A stretch of DNA of 42,582 bases from a virus: positions 1 to 42,582 of IMG/VR virus record IMGVR_UViG_3300037246_000359. One strand, given 5' to 3'. Below are positions 14,849-24,100 of the stretch, one piece after another. Position 1 is the stretch's first letter; every line of letters begins with the position of its first letter. Under the pieces are notes generated by a model that was given only the letters and a program-made list of their open reading frames with translations, ran no database searches and was not told where the DNA came from. The translations under genes were made by a program, and so were the position numbers.

Positions 14849-15047
14849 GATAGACTTTGAAGTGTGGATGTCCGACCAGTGCAAGAGCGAGGTCCACTTC
14901 TTTATGCTCAACGATCAATCAACGTATGTCATGGGGGCTAACCCTGAGTTCGTGAAGCTTGAGGACGTGGTGCGTATTCTAGCTAATTTGGGCTATGAGT
15001 TCCCGACAGGGGCTACTAAGGCGTGGATAAAGGAGTTTACGAAATGA
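14841..15047 (+). CDS. Small protein of unknown function
   Basis: This 68-residue protein was not recognised. It looks like a compact alpha/beta domain: a strand (KIDFEVWMS), a strand (EVHFFML), then two helices (KLEDVVRILANLG and TKAWIKEF). The ATG at 14841 is chosen because GGAG is at 14832-14835; an in-frame ATG at 14826 is too close to that site to use it. It overlaps the phosphoesterase gene by 8 nt and the next gene by 4 nt (ATGA). Confidence 0.5.
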   Translation: MRKIDFEVWMSDQCKSEVHFFMLNDQSTYVMGANPEFVKLEDVVRILANLGYEFPTGATKAWIKEFTK

Positions 15048-15211
15048 ACATCTACCAATGTGACCAGTGCGGGGCGTGGATCGCCGCGAATCTACCTTTC
15101 GAATTCCAGTCAGCCGTTCATTACAAGGGAGAAGATGCTATCATGTACAACAAGAGCTTCGACCTTGAGGACGAGCGGGTCTGCGTAGGCACGCTAAAGT
15201 ACCTGGGATAA
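15044..15211 (+). CDS. Small zinc-binding protein (single CxxC)
   Basis: This 55-residue protein begins MNIYQCDQCGAW, a CxxC knuckle, with a further Cys near the end (VCVGTL) and a His at about 25. These could bind one zinc ion. It starts in an ATGA overlap with the preceding gene, with AGGAG at 15031-15035. It belongs to the same broad class of phage zinc-ribbon mini-proteins as those at 1-577 but lacks the CxxCxGT...PCP ending. The function is unknown. Confidence 0.5.
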   Translation: MNIYQCDQCGAWIAANLPFEFQSAVHYKGEDAIMYNKSFDLEDERVCVGTLKYLG

Positions 15212-15215
15212 TAGC

Positions 15216-16184
15216 ATGAAAACCGGACTTTCCTATGACGACGTGTGCTTGATTCCGAAGTGTAACAACATCGAGTCTCGCGCGAATCCGACCACGCATA
15301 CCAAGCTCAGCAAGAACATTCTCATGGAGAACCCCATCGTGGCGGCGAACATGGATACGGTGATCGGGCCGGAGCTGGCTCAGGTGCTGGTGGATAACGG
15401 CTCAGTCCCTATCTTCCATCGCTTTGTTACCCAGCAGAACATGGCCTCTTATTCGGAGATGGTCAATTTGTTTCAGGGTGAGGCTGTGGTCTCCATTGGT
15501 GTTAAAGGCACGGAGAAGACCCTGAACTTCTGGAAAGAGGTCGGCTTCAAACCTATGGGCGTGTGCGTGGACATTGCTCACGGGCACTCCAAGGTGGTGT
15601 TCGATACCATTCAGACCATCAAGACGTACTTCCCTCATACGGACGTGATCGCTGGGAACGTCTGCACAGGCCGTGCGGTCCATGACCTTGCCAATGCTGG
15701 GGCTGACGCCGTTAAGGTGGGCATCGGGCCGGGTTCCGCCTGCACCACCCGTAACGTCACAGCGTTCGGGAGAGCCCAGTTCTCTGCGGTGCTTGAGTGT
15801 GCTGAAGTGGGGCAGGATCTACAGGTTCCCATCATCGCTGACGGCGGTATTAAGGGGTCGCGCGAAGTGATTTTGGCGTTGGCTGCTGGGGCGTCCTCGG
15901 TCATGATCGGAGGTCTGTTCGCTAAGACGTATGAGGCCGCTGGCAAGGGCACGTTCCGTGGACAAGCGAGCGAGGAGTTCCAGCAGGACTACTATGGCGG
16001 TGTTAAGGTGGGAACGGTCCCCGAGGGGGAATCGAAGGAAGTTGAATTGGAGTATACCGCTCAGGAGCTGATGGACAACCTACTGGGAGGGCTCCGATCC
16101 GGGATGACTTATGGGGGAGCTATCGATATTTTTGAGCTTCAGCGGAAGGCTGAGTTCGAGATTGTGACTCCGAGCTACTTCTAG
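15216..16184 (+). CDS. IMP dehydrogenase / GMP reductase family enzyme
   Basis: This 322-residue TIM-barrel enzyme belongs to the family that interconverts IMP, XMP and GMP. The start YDDVCLIP, the nucleotide strand AANMDTV, AGNVCTG, and the catalytic loop GIGPGSACTTR (169-179, Cys176) are all present, followed by DGGIKGS and MIGG phosphate-binding motifs and LGGLRSGMTYGGA. CBS domains are absent, as in GMP reductases, and the flap region is short. The VPEG and RSGMTYGGA segments look more like IMP dehydrogenase. The direction cannot be settled from sequence. It probably adjusts guanine nucleotide pools for phage DNA, next to NrdJ and ThyX. Confidence 0.82.
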   Translation: MKTGLSYDDVCLIPKCNNIESRANPTTHTKLSKNILMENPIVAANMDTVIGPELAQVLVDNGSVPIFHRFVTQQNMASYSEMVNLFQGEAVVSIGVKGTEKTLNFWKEVGFKPMGVCVDIAHGHSKVVFDTIQTIKTYFPHTDVIAGNVCTGRAVHDLANAGADAVKVGIGPGSACTTRNVTAFGRAQFSAVLECAEVGQDLQVPIIADGGIKGSREVILALAAGASSVMIGGLFAKTYEAAGKGTFRGQASEEFQQDYYGGVKVGTVPEGESKEVELEYTAQELMDNLLGGLRSGMTYGGAIDIFELQRKAEFEIVTPSYF

Positions 16185-16447
16185 TGTATAATCTGGAGTC
16201 CCTACAGGCTTGGCTAGCACAGCAGGACGGTGAGGACTCAGAGAAGGCTTCGATGATTATCAACGTAAAGCCAAAGCGTTGTGGGGGATGTGGGAGGTTC
16301 ATGCCGAAAGAGTTACCGATGGACATGTACGTGATTATCCGAGATGAGCCGTACCACATGACGGAAAAGTGCCTTACTAACGGCATCAAGAAGCTCCGAG
16401 ACGCCCTACCTCTATGGGACTGGCCGCAGAAAGAATACGAGATATGA
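16184..16447 (+). CDS. Small zinc-knuckle protein, start uncertain
   Basis: The longest version uses a GTG that overlaps the previous stop by one base (TAGTG) and gives 87 residues. The alternative ATG at 16253, with AGAAGG upstream, gives 64 residues. Both contain KRCGGCGRFMP (CxxCG) and a later KCL, a possible zinc site. The extra 23 residues (NLESLQAWLAQQDGEDSEKA) look like a normal amphipathic helix, which favours the GTG. It ends in an ATGA overlap with the next gene. The function is unknown. Confidence 0.5.
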   Translation: MYNLESLQAWLAQQDGEDSEKASMIINVKPKRCGGCGRFMPKELPMDMYVIIRDEPYHMTEKCLTNGIKKLRDALPLWDWPQKEYEI

Positions 16448-17079
16448 CCGGTATCTCTAACACGGAGATTATGATTACGGGGGTGCCTAGATCTGGGACC
16501 ACGTTCCTGATTCAACTCTATCACGAGCTGGGCTATTACACCGGGTTCAAGCGGGGATTCCACCATAAAATTCAAAAAAGTACGCATAAAACTCATGGCG
16601 GCATTGAATGGGCAAGGGAAGAAACCCGCAGCACCGGCAAATACGGGCGGAGAGGATCTCCTAATGCTCTACTGCGTGGTTTCCCGGAAGTGATAAAGCA
16701 CCCGTGGACTAAGGGCGAGAAGCCGCCTTGGACTCACCCTGATATACAGGACATGGAGTTTCACTCAGTGATCATCACCAAGCGCGATGAGCGCACCAGC
16801 ATCATGAGCGACCATAGGCGTAGCTCCTTTAGGCGTGATACGAAGCTGAACTACAAAATTATGTCCAGGCACATTAAATACGCTAACATTAAGCTACGAG
16901 AGCATTGGCAGGATCATATAGAGGTGGAGTATCCTCGGAGCGTTGAGGACAAGGACTATTTGTGGGGGCAGCTAGAGTCTACTTTCAAGGGCAGGGTAGA
17001 CCAAGAACAATTCAACAGTGCTTGGCAGAAACTTGCTAGGCCCGAATATCAGTCCGGTAAGACAGGAGCTAAGAGATGA
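16444..17079 (+). CDS. P-loop sulfotransferase-like protein
   Basis: This 211-residue protein begins with IMITGVPRSGTTFL, the PAPS 5'-phosphosulfate-binding loop (PRSGTT) of sulfotransferases. The remainder is basic and rich in His and Arg, with a VIITKRDERTS segment that resembles the 3'-phosphate-binding region (RDPRxxxxS). Members transfer sulfate from PAPS to carbohydrates or proteins. The start at 16444 is in an ATGA overlap and places the P-loop right at the N-terminus, as expected. A second protein with the same loop is at 36916. The acceptor is unknown; the glycosyltransferase cluster downstream makes glycan sulfation a reasonable guess. Confidence 0.55.
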   Translation: MTGISNTEIMITGVPRSGTTFLIQLYHELGYYTGFKRGFHHKIQKSTHKTHGGIEWAREETRSTGKYGRRGSPNALLRGFPEVIKHPWTKGEKPPWTHPDIQDMEFHSVIITKRDERTSIMSDHRRSSFRRDTKLNYKIMSRHIKYANIKLREHWQDHIEVEYPRSVEDKDYLWGQLESTFKGRVDQEQFNSAWQKLARPEYQSGKTGAKR

Positions 17080-19046
17080 ACAACGGGGACATTGAGTTCA
17101 GGCTCACAGACAACTTCCTGAAGAAGTACAAGCGTAAGACGGTCCAGTGGGGACCTTTGGGCTACTTCTCCTACAAGCGCACTTATGCCCGCCCTACCAC
17201 TGGTAATCGTACCGAGGAGTGGTGGCAGACTATCCAGCGGGTAGTCGAGGGTTGCTTCCTAGTACAGAAGACGCATTGCATCGACTCGGCTCTGCCGTGG
17301 AACGAGCGGCGTGCTCAGAGATCAGCCCAGGAGATGTACCGGCTGATCTTTGAAATGAAGTTCCTCCCTCCGGGGCGTGGTTTGTGGAGCATGGGCACAC
17401 AGTTCATGTGGGAGCGCGGCGGTGCCTGCCTCAACAACTGCGGGTTCATCTCGACCGATGAGATGAACCAGGACTTTGCTGCTCCGTTCACATGGCTCAT
17501 GGATATGTCCCTGCTGGGCGTGGGCGTGGGCTTCGATTGTGACGGTGCCAAGCTGGACGTGTTCCTCAAGCAGCCACGGGTTTCCAATGAGACTCTCGTG
17601 GTGCCGGATAGCCGGGAGGGCTGGGTCGAGACGTTCAAGCGGGTGCTTGACGCCTACTCGGGTAGAGACACTCTCCCTATCCAGTTCGACTACAGTGAGA
17701 TCCGCGAAGAAGGCACACCGATCAAGGGATTTGGTGGTTTGGCCCCGGGTCACGAGCCCCTAAAGAAGCTCATTGAGCGCACTATCCAGCTCTGTAAGGA
17801 TCACGTAGAGATGGACGAGCCTATCGGCGTGGAGTCCATCGTGGACATCATGAACTTCGCCGGGGCTGCTGTAGTGGCTGGCGGCATCCGTCGCACGGCT
17901 GAGATCGCGTTCGGTAGCCCGGATGACGAGGTGTTCCTTGACCTGAAGCAGCAGGAGTTCATTGACGATCCCCGCAAGGCCCGGTGGGCATCCAACAACA
18001 GCATCTTTGGTGAGGTGGGCATGGACTACACCAATATCGCTGACAGAGCTAAGGTGAACGGTGAGCCGGGGATCTTCTGGCTGGAGAACGCTAGAGCCTA
18101 CGGCCGGATGGGCGACAAGCGCAACTACTCTGATCGCCGCGTGAAGGGCTGTAACCCGTGTGGGGAGCAGAGCCTTGAGTCCTACGAGCTATGCAACCTC
18201 GTGGAGACGTTCCCGAGCCGGCATGACAGCTTGGATGAGTACGAGCGGACCCTGAAGTACGCTTATCTTTACGCGAAAACAGTAACTTTGGTGTCCACTC
18301 ACGACCGTCGTACCAACGCGGTCATGATGCGGAACCGTCGTATCGGCCTGTCCCAGAGTGGGATCGTGGAGCAGATCAACAAGGTAGGCTTCCGAGAGCA
18401 CATTAGGTGGTGCGACAATGGCTATGCCACGGTTAAGGACTGGGACGTGGTTTACTCAGATTGGCTGTGCATCCCCAGGAGTCGGAAGATCACCACGGTT
18501 AAGCCATCGGGCACAGTGTCTTTGCTGCCGGGCGTTACGCCGGGGATCCACTTCCCCCATTCCGAATACTACATCCGTAGGGCTAGGATCGCGGAGAACA
18601 GCCCCCTGGTCCCGATTATGCGCGACGCGGGCTACGAGATGGAGAAGGCGGTGCAGGAGGATCAGACCCTCGTCATCGACTTCCCGGTCCACGAGGCTAA
18701 CTTCGATCGTGGCAAGGATGACGTATCCATCTGGGAGCAGCTAGAACTGGCGGCAGCTATGCAGGCTAAGTGGAGCGATAATCAGGTCAGCGTAACCGTT
18801 ACGGTGCCACAGGAAGAGGAGAAAGACCTCGCTAAAGCGCTCTCCATGTACGAGACGCGATTGAAGGCAGTTAGCTTCCTCCCGTTAAGGGGCGATGAAG
18901 TCTACAAACAACCCCCCTACGAGAAGATCACACAGGCGCGGTTCGAGAAGATGGCCGCGAAGATCCAGAAGGTACGCTATGATGTGCTCGATGCTGAAGA
19001 CCGTATTGAGGAAAAGTTCTGCGATGGCGAGGCTTGCACTATCTAG
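17076..19046 (+). CDS. nrdJ: Class II (B12-dependent) ribonucleotide reductase, monomeric type
   Basis: This 656-residue enzyme reduces ribonucleotides using adenosylcobalamin. Its layout follows the monomeric triphosphate reductase of Lactobacillus: LNNCGF with Cys122, NPCGEQ with Asn360, Cys362 and Glu364, and Cys373 exactly 11 residues after Cys362. VKPSGTVSLLPGVTPG forms the phosphate-binding loop. The C-terminal FCDGEACTI supplies the shuttle pair Cys649/Cys654 (Cx4C). It needs no oxygen and no second subunit, but it depends on host or imported cobalamin, which hints at the host's physiology. It starts in an ATGA overlap with the sulfotransferase-like gene and is followed by thyX. Confidence 0.9.
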   Translation: MNNGDIEFRLTDNFLKKYKRKTVQWGPLGYFSYKRTYARPTTGNRTEEWWQTIQRVVEGCFLVQKTHCIDSALPWNERRAQRSAQEMYRLIFEMKFLPPGRGLWSMGTQFMWERGGACLNNCGFISTDEMNQDFAAPFTWLMDMSLLGVGVGFDCDGAKLDVFLKQPRVSNETLVVPDSREGWVETFKRVLDAYSGRDTLPIQFDYSEIREEGTPIKGFGGLAPGHEPLKKLIERTIQLCKDHVEMDEPIGVESIVDIMNFAGAAVVAGGIRRTAEIAFGSPDDEVFLDLKQQEFIDDPRKARWASNNSIFGEVGMDYTNIADRAKVNGEPGIFWLENARAYGRMGDKRNYSDRRVKGCNPCGEQSLESYELCNLVETFPSRHDSLDEYERTLKYAYLYAKTVTLVSTHDRRTNAVMMRNRRIGLSQSGIVEQINKVGFREHIRWCDNGYATVKDWDVVYSDWLCIPRSRKITTVKPSGTVSLLPGVTPGIHFPHSEYYIRRARIAENSPLVPIMRDAGYEMEKAVQEDQTLVIDFPVHEANFDRGKDDVSIWEQLELAAAMQAKWSDNQVSVTVTVPQEEEKDLAKALSMYETRLKAVSFLPLRGDEVYKQPPYEKITQARFEKMAAKIQKVRYDVLDAEDRIEEKFCDGEACTI

Positions 19047-19058
19047 GGAGGAAGTAAA

Positions 19059-19832
19059 ATGATCAGCGATTATCCCGGCAGCGGTCGAGAAGCTCTTCTC
19101 GAATCACAGATACAGGCCCTTCAGGTTGAGGTGTCCCTGCGGACGAAGGCCCCTAAGAAGGTCGAAGTCTTCAACAAGGGCTATGTCGAACTGTATGATT
19201 GGATGGGAGACGACCTTCGGATCGTCAACATGGCCCGTCAGTCGTTCGGCCAGGAGTCAACTGAGATGGGAGACTACGAGACTGGACTCGTCAACTTCCT
19301 CATGCGAGAGCGACATGGTACACCGTTCGAGGGACCTGTCTTCACATTCAACGTCAAATGCCCTATTTTCGTAGCTAGGGAGTGGTTTCGGCATCGGATT
19401 GGCTCGTTTAACGAGTATTCCGGGCGATATTCAGAAATGACGGCTGACGTGTATATCCCCGATGCGCCGCAGATTCGTACCCAGGTCGGTAAGCCGGGCA
19501 ACTATACATTCGAGACTATGGATTGTGAGCAGGCCAACGGTATCCGTCAGGATATGCAGGTTGTCGCTCGTGAGTGCTGGGACCTCTACCAGCATCTACT
19601 GAACCGGGGTGTTGCCAAGGAGGTCGCCCGTATGGTCCTGGGCGTGAACCAGTACACTCAGTTTACTTGGGTTGTCAACTTCAGGGCTCTGCTCAACTTC
19701 ATCTCCCTCCGTAGCGACGATAACGCCATGTGGGAGATCCGCCAGTACAGCCAGGAGATCGAGAAGCTCATCAAGCCTATCGTTCCCGTGGCCTACGAGA
19801 GCTTCGTTACCCATGGGAGGGTCTGTCCGTGA
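19059..19832 (+). CDS. thyX: Flavin-dependent thymidylate synthase
   Basis: This 257-residue enzyme methylates dUMP to dTMP using methylene-tetrahydrofolate and FAD/NADPH. The diagnostic motif RHRIGSFNEYS (RHRX7S) spans 111-121. FLMRERHGTPFE near 80-91 and the late VNFRALLNFISLR block are also family-typical. It takes the product of the dCMP deaminase at 5432. The first 38 residues are a non-conserved extension. GGGAGGAAG (19047-19055) supports the start. The stop overlaps the GTG of the next small gene. Confidence 0.93.
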   Translation: MISDYPGSGREALLESQIQALQVEVSLRTKAPKKVEVFNKGYVELYDWMGDDLRIVNMARQSFGQESTEMGDYETGLVNFLMRERHGTPFEGPVFTFNVKCPIFVAREWFRHRIGSFNEYSGRYSEMTADVYIPDAPQIRTQVGKPGNYTFETMDCEQANGIRQDMQVVARECWDLYQHLLNRGVAKEVARMVLGVNQYTQFTWVVNFRALLNFISLRSDDNAMWEIRQYSQEIEKLIKPIVPVAYESFVTHGRVCP

Positions 19833-19966
19833 GCATCCTTGTATACAAGATCATCATTGGGTCCATCATAGGCGTCATGATCGTGGGCGGCGTGATCGCT
19901 GTCGGGCTGGGCATCTACGGTATGTGGGTTGGACCGCCTAATGGCATCGGGCCGGGTAGACCGTAA
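19829..19966 (+). CDS. Very small single-pass membrane protein (45 aa)
   Basis: This 45-residue frame starts at a GTG that overlaps the thyX stop (GTGA), with GGGAGG at 19815-19820, an ideal distance upstream. Residues 3-32 are almost entirely hydrophobic and Gly/Ile/Val-rich (KIIIGSIIGVMIVGGVIAV), followed by a short Gly/Pro tail. It is the last gene of this transcription unit before promoter C. The function is unknown. Confidence 0.5.
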   Translation: MSILVYKIIIGSIIGVMIVGGVIAVGLGIYGMWVGPPNGIGPGRP

Positions 19967-19990
19967 AACATTTCCATGGACTCTCCCGAA

Positions 19991-20010
19991 ACGGTATAAT
20001 TAGGAAGAGG
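19991..20010 (+). promoter_or_regulatory. Phage promoter motif, copy C
   Basis: ACGGTATAATTAGGAAGAGG is identical over all 20 bases to copy A at 1516. TATAAT is at 19995-20000, and TTTCCA at 19971-19976 (4 of 6 to the -35 consensus) sits 18 nt upstream. It lies in an intergenic gap and serves the single gene at 20051, which is followed by a terminator. Confidence 0.72.
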
Positions 20011-20050
20011 ACAAGAAGTTCTCTACACACTTTCGACAGGGAGACTCACA

Positions 20051-20497
20051 ATGAACAAGTTCTACACTACGCTGCTCGTCAGTGCAGTCGCGGTGGCCTT
20101 CTCGGGCATTGCGATTGCTGACGGCGACTGCCAGGGTAACTGCCCCAGCGGTCCTACCGAATCCACCACCAACAACACCAGCGAGTCCAACTCGGGTAAC
20201 AACACCTTTGTCGTGAGCGGTGATCAGCGCGATGAGTTCCCGGCTTCTTCGGCTCCGAACCTCATTCTCGGTACCTGTCAGGCTGGCCTCACGGCTCAGA
20301 GCCAGATGGGCGGCGGCTCGATGGGTGGACCGGACGAAGTTTGTCTGCTCTTTACTCTCAGCCAGATCCAGTTGGCTATGGGCGATCGTGAAGCTGCTTA
20401 CCGTAGCCTTGACCTCGCCGAGACGACTCTGAAGTGGCGTGCGAACCCGGTTCGTCGTTTCTTCCAGGCGATCCCCCTCCTCGGGCGGATCTTCTAG
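20051..20497 (+). CDS. Exported protein of unknown function in a promoter-terminator cassette
   Basis: This 148-residue protein begins with a clear Sec signal peptide (MNKFYTTLLVSAVAVAFSG, cleavage probable after AIA near residue 23). The mature start carries CQGNC, followed by a Thr/Asn/Ser-rich linker (about 35-52). The C-terminal 60 residues are helical, with a TPR-like stretch (LAMGDREAAYRSLDLAE), and end in a cationic, hydrophobic segment (RRFFQAIPLLGRIF). Two further Cys at about 76 and 97 could form disulfides. It has its own promoter (19991), GGGAGA upstream, and a terminator 5 nt after its stop. Export plus independent strong transcription suits superinfection exclusion or envelope remodelling, but no motif proves it. 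Confidence 0.65.
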   Translation: MNKFYTTLLVSAVAVAFSGIAIADGDCQGNCPSGPTESTTNNTSESNSGNNTFVVSGDQRDEFPASSAPNLILGTCQAGLTAQSQMGGGSMGGPDEVCLLFTLSQIQLAMGDREAAYRSLDLAETTLKWRANPVRRFFQAIPLLGRIF

Positions 20498-20501
20498 TAT
20501 A

Positions 20502-20532
20502 GGGGGGCGGTGGAGGCCGTCCCCCCTTCTTT
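20502..20532 (+). terminator. Intrinsic terminator after the exported protein gene
   Basis: The arms 20502-20510 and 20517-20525 pair over 9 bp (eight G-C, one G-T wobble) around a 6-nt loop, followed by CTTCTTTCT. It lies 5 nt after the stop codon at 20497 and before the ribosome-binding site of the next gene. The T-tract is interrupted by C, as in the terminator at 7545. Confidence 0.65.
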
Positions 20533-20550
20533 CTATTGGGAGGATTCACT

Positions 20551-21141
20551 ATGTCTATTCGTCAGGGTACTAGGATCGCGCTCATCGGAGCAGGCGGCGT
20601 TGGTAAGACTACTTCAAGAGATCATATCGCTAAGGAGCTGGACATCCCCACCTTCAACAGCGTTTCCCGGATCATCTACAACGAGCGCGAACTCAGTGAG
20701 ATGACGGTTCAGAACACCTTCACTGCCCCCATGAAGCTGGAGTTGCAGACCCAGATCTTCGAGGCGAAGGTGGCTCAGGACCGTGAGTACACCTACGTCA
20801 TGGACCGCTCCATCCTTGATCATTACGCCTACTGCCTAGCATACTGTGGTTCGGAACTGGAGAACGAGCAGTACCTTGAGTTCGAAGAGAGGGTACGGTC
20901 GCTGATGCTGTCCACCTACTCCCACATCTTCTACTTCCCGTGGGGCTACTTCGACGTTGAGTCTGATGGCGTTCGCCAGGACAAGCAGGCTTGGCAGAGC
21001 ATGATCGACGCGATCATGGTGGGCTACCTCCACCGCTGGCAGGTTCCCGCCATTGAGGTTCCCCAGACCCAGGGACCGGAGTTCCGTAACCAGTTCATCA
21101 TGAACCACATCCTAGGCACTAAGCCGTTGGAACCGAGGTAA
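20551..21141 (+). CDS. P-loop NTPase, nucleotide-kinase-like
   Basis: This 196-residue protein starts at the ATG at 20551 (GGGAGG at 20538-20543). It has ALIGAGGVGKTTSRDHIAKEL near residues 10-30, a Walker A loop with the kinase-type GKTT. YTYVMDRSILDHYAY at about 80-95 resembles the D-R-S nucleoside-binding region of deoxynucleoside or NadR-type kinases. FYFPWGYF follows. It could phosphorylate a dNMP or another small molecule; the substrate is unknown. It sits between the exported-protein cassette and the glycosyltransferases, so a role in nucleotide-sugar supply is also possible. Confidence 0.6.
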   Translation: MSIRQGTRIALIGAGGVGKTTSRDHIAKELDIPTFNSVSRIIYNERELSEMTVQNTFTAPMKLELQTQIFEAKVAQDREYTYVMDRSILDHYAYCLAYCGSELENEQYLEFEERVRSLMLSTYSHIFYFPWGYFDVESDGVRQDKQAWQSMIDAIMVGYLHRWQVPAIEVPQTQGPEFRNQFIMNHILGTKPLEPR

Positions 21142-21144
21142 GCT

Positions 21145-24100
21145 ATGCCCTTTGATCGAGACGGAATCTGGACGCTACCCTCCGAAGAGAATAATGCCGA
21201 CTTTCAGCGGCAGCTCCTCAGTAAGCGAGAAGAGATCGCCCCTACCTCAGAGATGATCGAGGCCATCGCGGCCAATCAGCCCTTGGAAGCTGCCCCTGTC
21301 CGCGCCGACAACTTTGACGCCATCAGCCGGATGCAGGGTGAAGTGGACATTGTGATCCCCGTCTACGGCGGGCTCCACGTCCTAAAGCCCTGTGTCGAGA
21401 GTATCATCAAGCACACCCAGTGGGACTACAATCTGATCTTCGTAGACGACGCCTCCACCGATCCCGAGATCTCCGTTTACCTAGATGAACTAGGTGGACG
21501 GGTCACTAGCGGGTTCAAGCACCTCACCAACAAGCGGAACCGTGGGTTCGCCCCCACCGTTAACCGTGGCGTGGCGGCTGGTTCGGCTCGCTACATCTGC
21601 ATCCTCAACTCCGATACCCTCGTCACCCCGGGCTGGCTAACCCGCCAGCTTGTGGCTATGGAGAGCGACCCCAAGAACGTGATCGTGAACCCGGCTACGA
21701 ACAACACCGCCCTGGTGAATGTGGCTATGTACCCCGGGGCCTCCTACAAGGACATGGCTAACGCTGTGTCTGTCTCATCTAACGCTACCACCTACAACGA
21801 GATCATGCCCACGGGCTTCTGTTTCATGGTGCGCCGCAAGACCTGGGACGCCGTTGGCCCGTTGGATGAGGCGTATGTCTCCTACGGAGAGGAGACGGAC
21901 TTCTGGTTCAAGGCTATCAAGCAAAAGGACGCGGACGGCGTAATCATGAACAATAAGGCGGTCATCGCCGACAATGCCTACGTCTTCCACGAGCGTGGAG
22001 CCAGCTTCTCACAGCTTGACGTTGCGGAGCACATGGGCCTCCGGCGTAGCGGGAGCGAGCGATTCAACAAACTACACCCCGACTTCCGCGAGTGGGTGAA
22101 GGGACATGACTCTGGTGGGTCTGTGGCTCACCTTCGTAACGATCTGCCTCGTGAGGCTTTCAAGCGGGACTACAAGGGCAACATTGCCTTCGTGGTCAAG
22201 TCAGCCGCACCGTGTGGCGGGATGATCTTTATCGCCGACATCGTTAACCAGTTGATTGAAGACGGTTACAACGCCAAGGTCTGCGTGGTGCTGGAATCCT
22301 TCGATGAGGAGAACCCGCCCCCGATGCCGGTGGTTGGTAACCTGCGAACGGCACCCGTCCTGTTCAAGAGCCACGAGGAGTTCTCTACCAACTTCGGGGG
22401 TAGGGTCTTCATGACTGGGACCGTCTTCGCGGCTGTGACCGAGATGACCCCGGTCGTCTGGAGCCTAGATCAGCGCCTGAAGGGCATCCAGGGCTGCAAC
22501 TTTGTCCAGTCCTACGATGTGGCCCTCGCTGAGAGCGTGGGTCGCAAGGATTTGACGGACGCTATCAACGAGTCCTACAGCCGGCTCCCCAATATCGTGG
22601 CCTCTAATTGGGTGGCCGACCAGCTTCGTGACGACGGCCACGATGTCCAGACGGTCGTCACTCCGGGCATCAACTTCGATCTCTACCACCCACGGGATCG
22701 AGAGCTTGGAGATGAGCGGTTCACGGTGGCGGTACTCTACAACGAGCACTACCAGTTCAAGGGGAAGAACTGGGCGGAAGAGTTCATTTCGGCGCTGGAT
22801 CCCGCTAAGAACCCCAACCTGCGGGTACTGGTTATTGGGCCTCAGACGATCGAGCAGAGGGGCGTGACGTGCCTTGGGAGCCTCTCTCCCGCACGTATGG
22901 CTGACCTCCTGGGCACTGAGGTGGATGTACTGGTAGACCCCGCTGAGATCCACTCCTACGGCCTCCCCGCTCTGGAGGCTCTCGCCTCTGGCTGCCGGGT
23001 GGTCTGTCGAAACAACAAGGGCATCCACGAGTACGAAGACTTCTGGCACGGTCGAGTGCATGTACTTGAGGACCCCCAGGATGCGGCTGATGCTGTCGAA
23101 ACCCTGTCCTACATGGAATGCTCTCGGGAGCCCCTCATCGGGAACGCCATCAATCGGAAGCTCCAGATCGCCAAGCTCATCGACTTTGTTTATCCTCCCA
23201 AGACACTCGGTCGGCGGATAGAGGTGATTACTCCCCACATGCGTAAGCACGGTGGGCCTACCACCATCGCCGCCACGGCTCAGCAGATTAAGCTCCTGGG
23301 CCACGATACGAACATGGCGATGATCTACACAGACTGGAACCCTGAGGTCATGACGGCTGCTAGGGGTCTGAAGATGCGTGCTGGGGACCTTGTTATCCCT
23401 GAGTATGTGGAGCTGGCGATAATCAATTCCGACAACCCCTTCGCCGAGAAGCTCATGGAGTCGAACACGACTGCTAAGTACGTCATGCTGAAGCTGAGTC
23501 ACAATGCCCGCTTCCTCGCCGTCGAGGCGGGGAACCTGAATCTGCCCTGGGACCACATCATGACGAGCACGTCCTGGCTCAAGGAAGCCTGCATGACCCA
23601 GCAGGAAGGGTGGGAGCACACGGAGTGGGCCGACAATCAGGTCACGGTAGCGGGCTGGTACCACTACGGGCACGATCTGTTCGCCATGACGCCCTCCAAC
23701 CGGACGTATGGGAATTCCAAGGTAGGCTTCACCCTCGGAACGCTGGTACACCCTCACCCGCTCAAGGGTTCGCCGCAGGCTATGAACGTAATCGACGGGT
23801 TGAAGCGGAAGCACAAGGAGAAGTTCCAGGCGGTAGGTTTCGGGGAATCGAGGGTTGGCTTGCCGGAGCACATGCAGTATTGCCGGAGCCTCAGTAGGTC
23901 AGATATGGCTCACGCCTTCAAGCAGCTAGACGTATGGCTTGGTGCTAGCCACTCTGAGGGTCTGGGGCGTATGTCCCTGGAGGCCATGAGTGCAGGCTGC
24001 GCGGTGGTTACCACGGACACCGGGGCTGAGTTCCTGAAGAACGGTGAGAACTGCCTCCTCTACCCGGTCGGGAAGGCCCAGAAGGGAGCCGAGTGTGTGG

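Noticed and set aside
13340-14911. Open minus-strand frame of 523 residues opposite the zinc-ribbon metallophosphoesterase
   Set aside because: The plus-strand frame has all the metal-binding motifs and coupled overlaps, whereas the minus frame has no motif and is rich in Val/Leu/His/Gly as expected of antisense shadows.
16162-16192. TTGTGA with TATAAT at 16187-16192, a possible further promoter
   Set aside because: TATAAT is perfect, but the flanks differ from the phage motif (only the GGA after the -10 is shared), the -35 match is 4 of 6 at 19 nt, and the site lies inside plausible coding sequence starting at the GTG at 16184.
22465-23871. Open minus-strand frame of 468 residues opposite the three-domain glycosyltransferase
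   Set aside because: Antisense shadow; glycosyltransferase motifs are on the plus strand.
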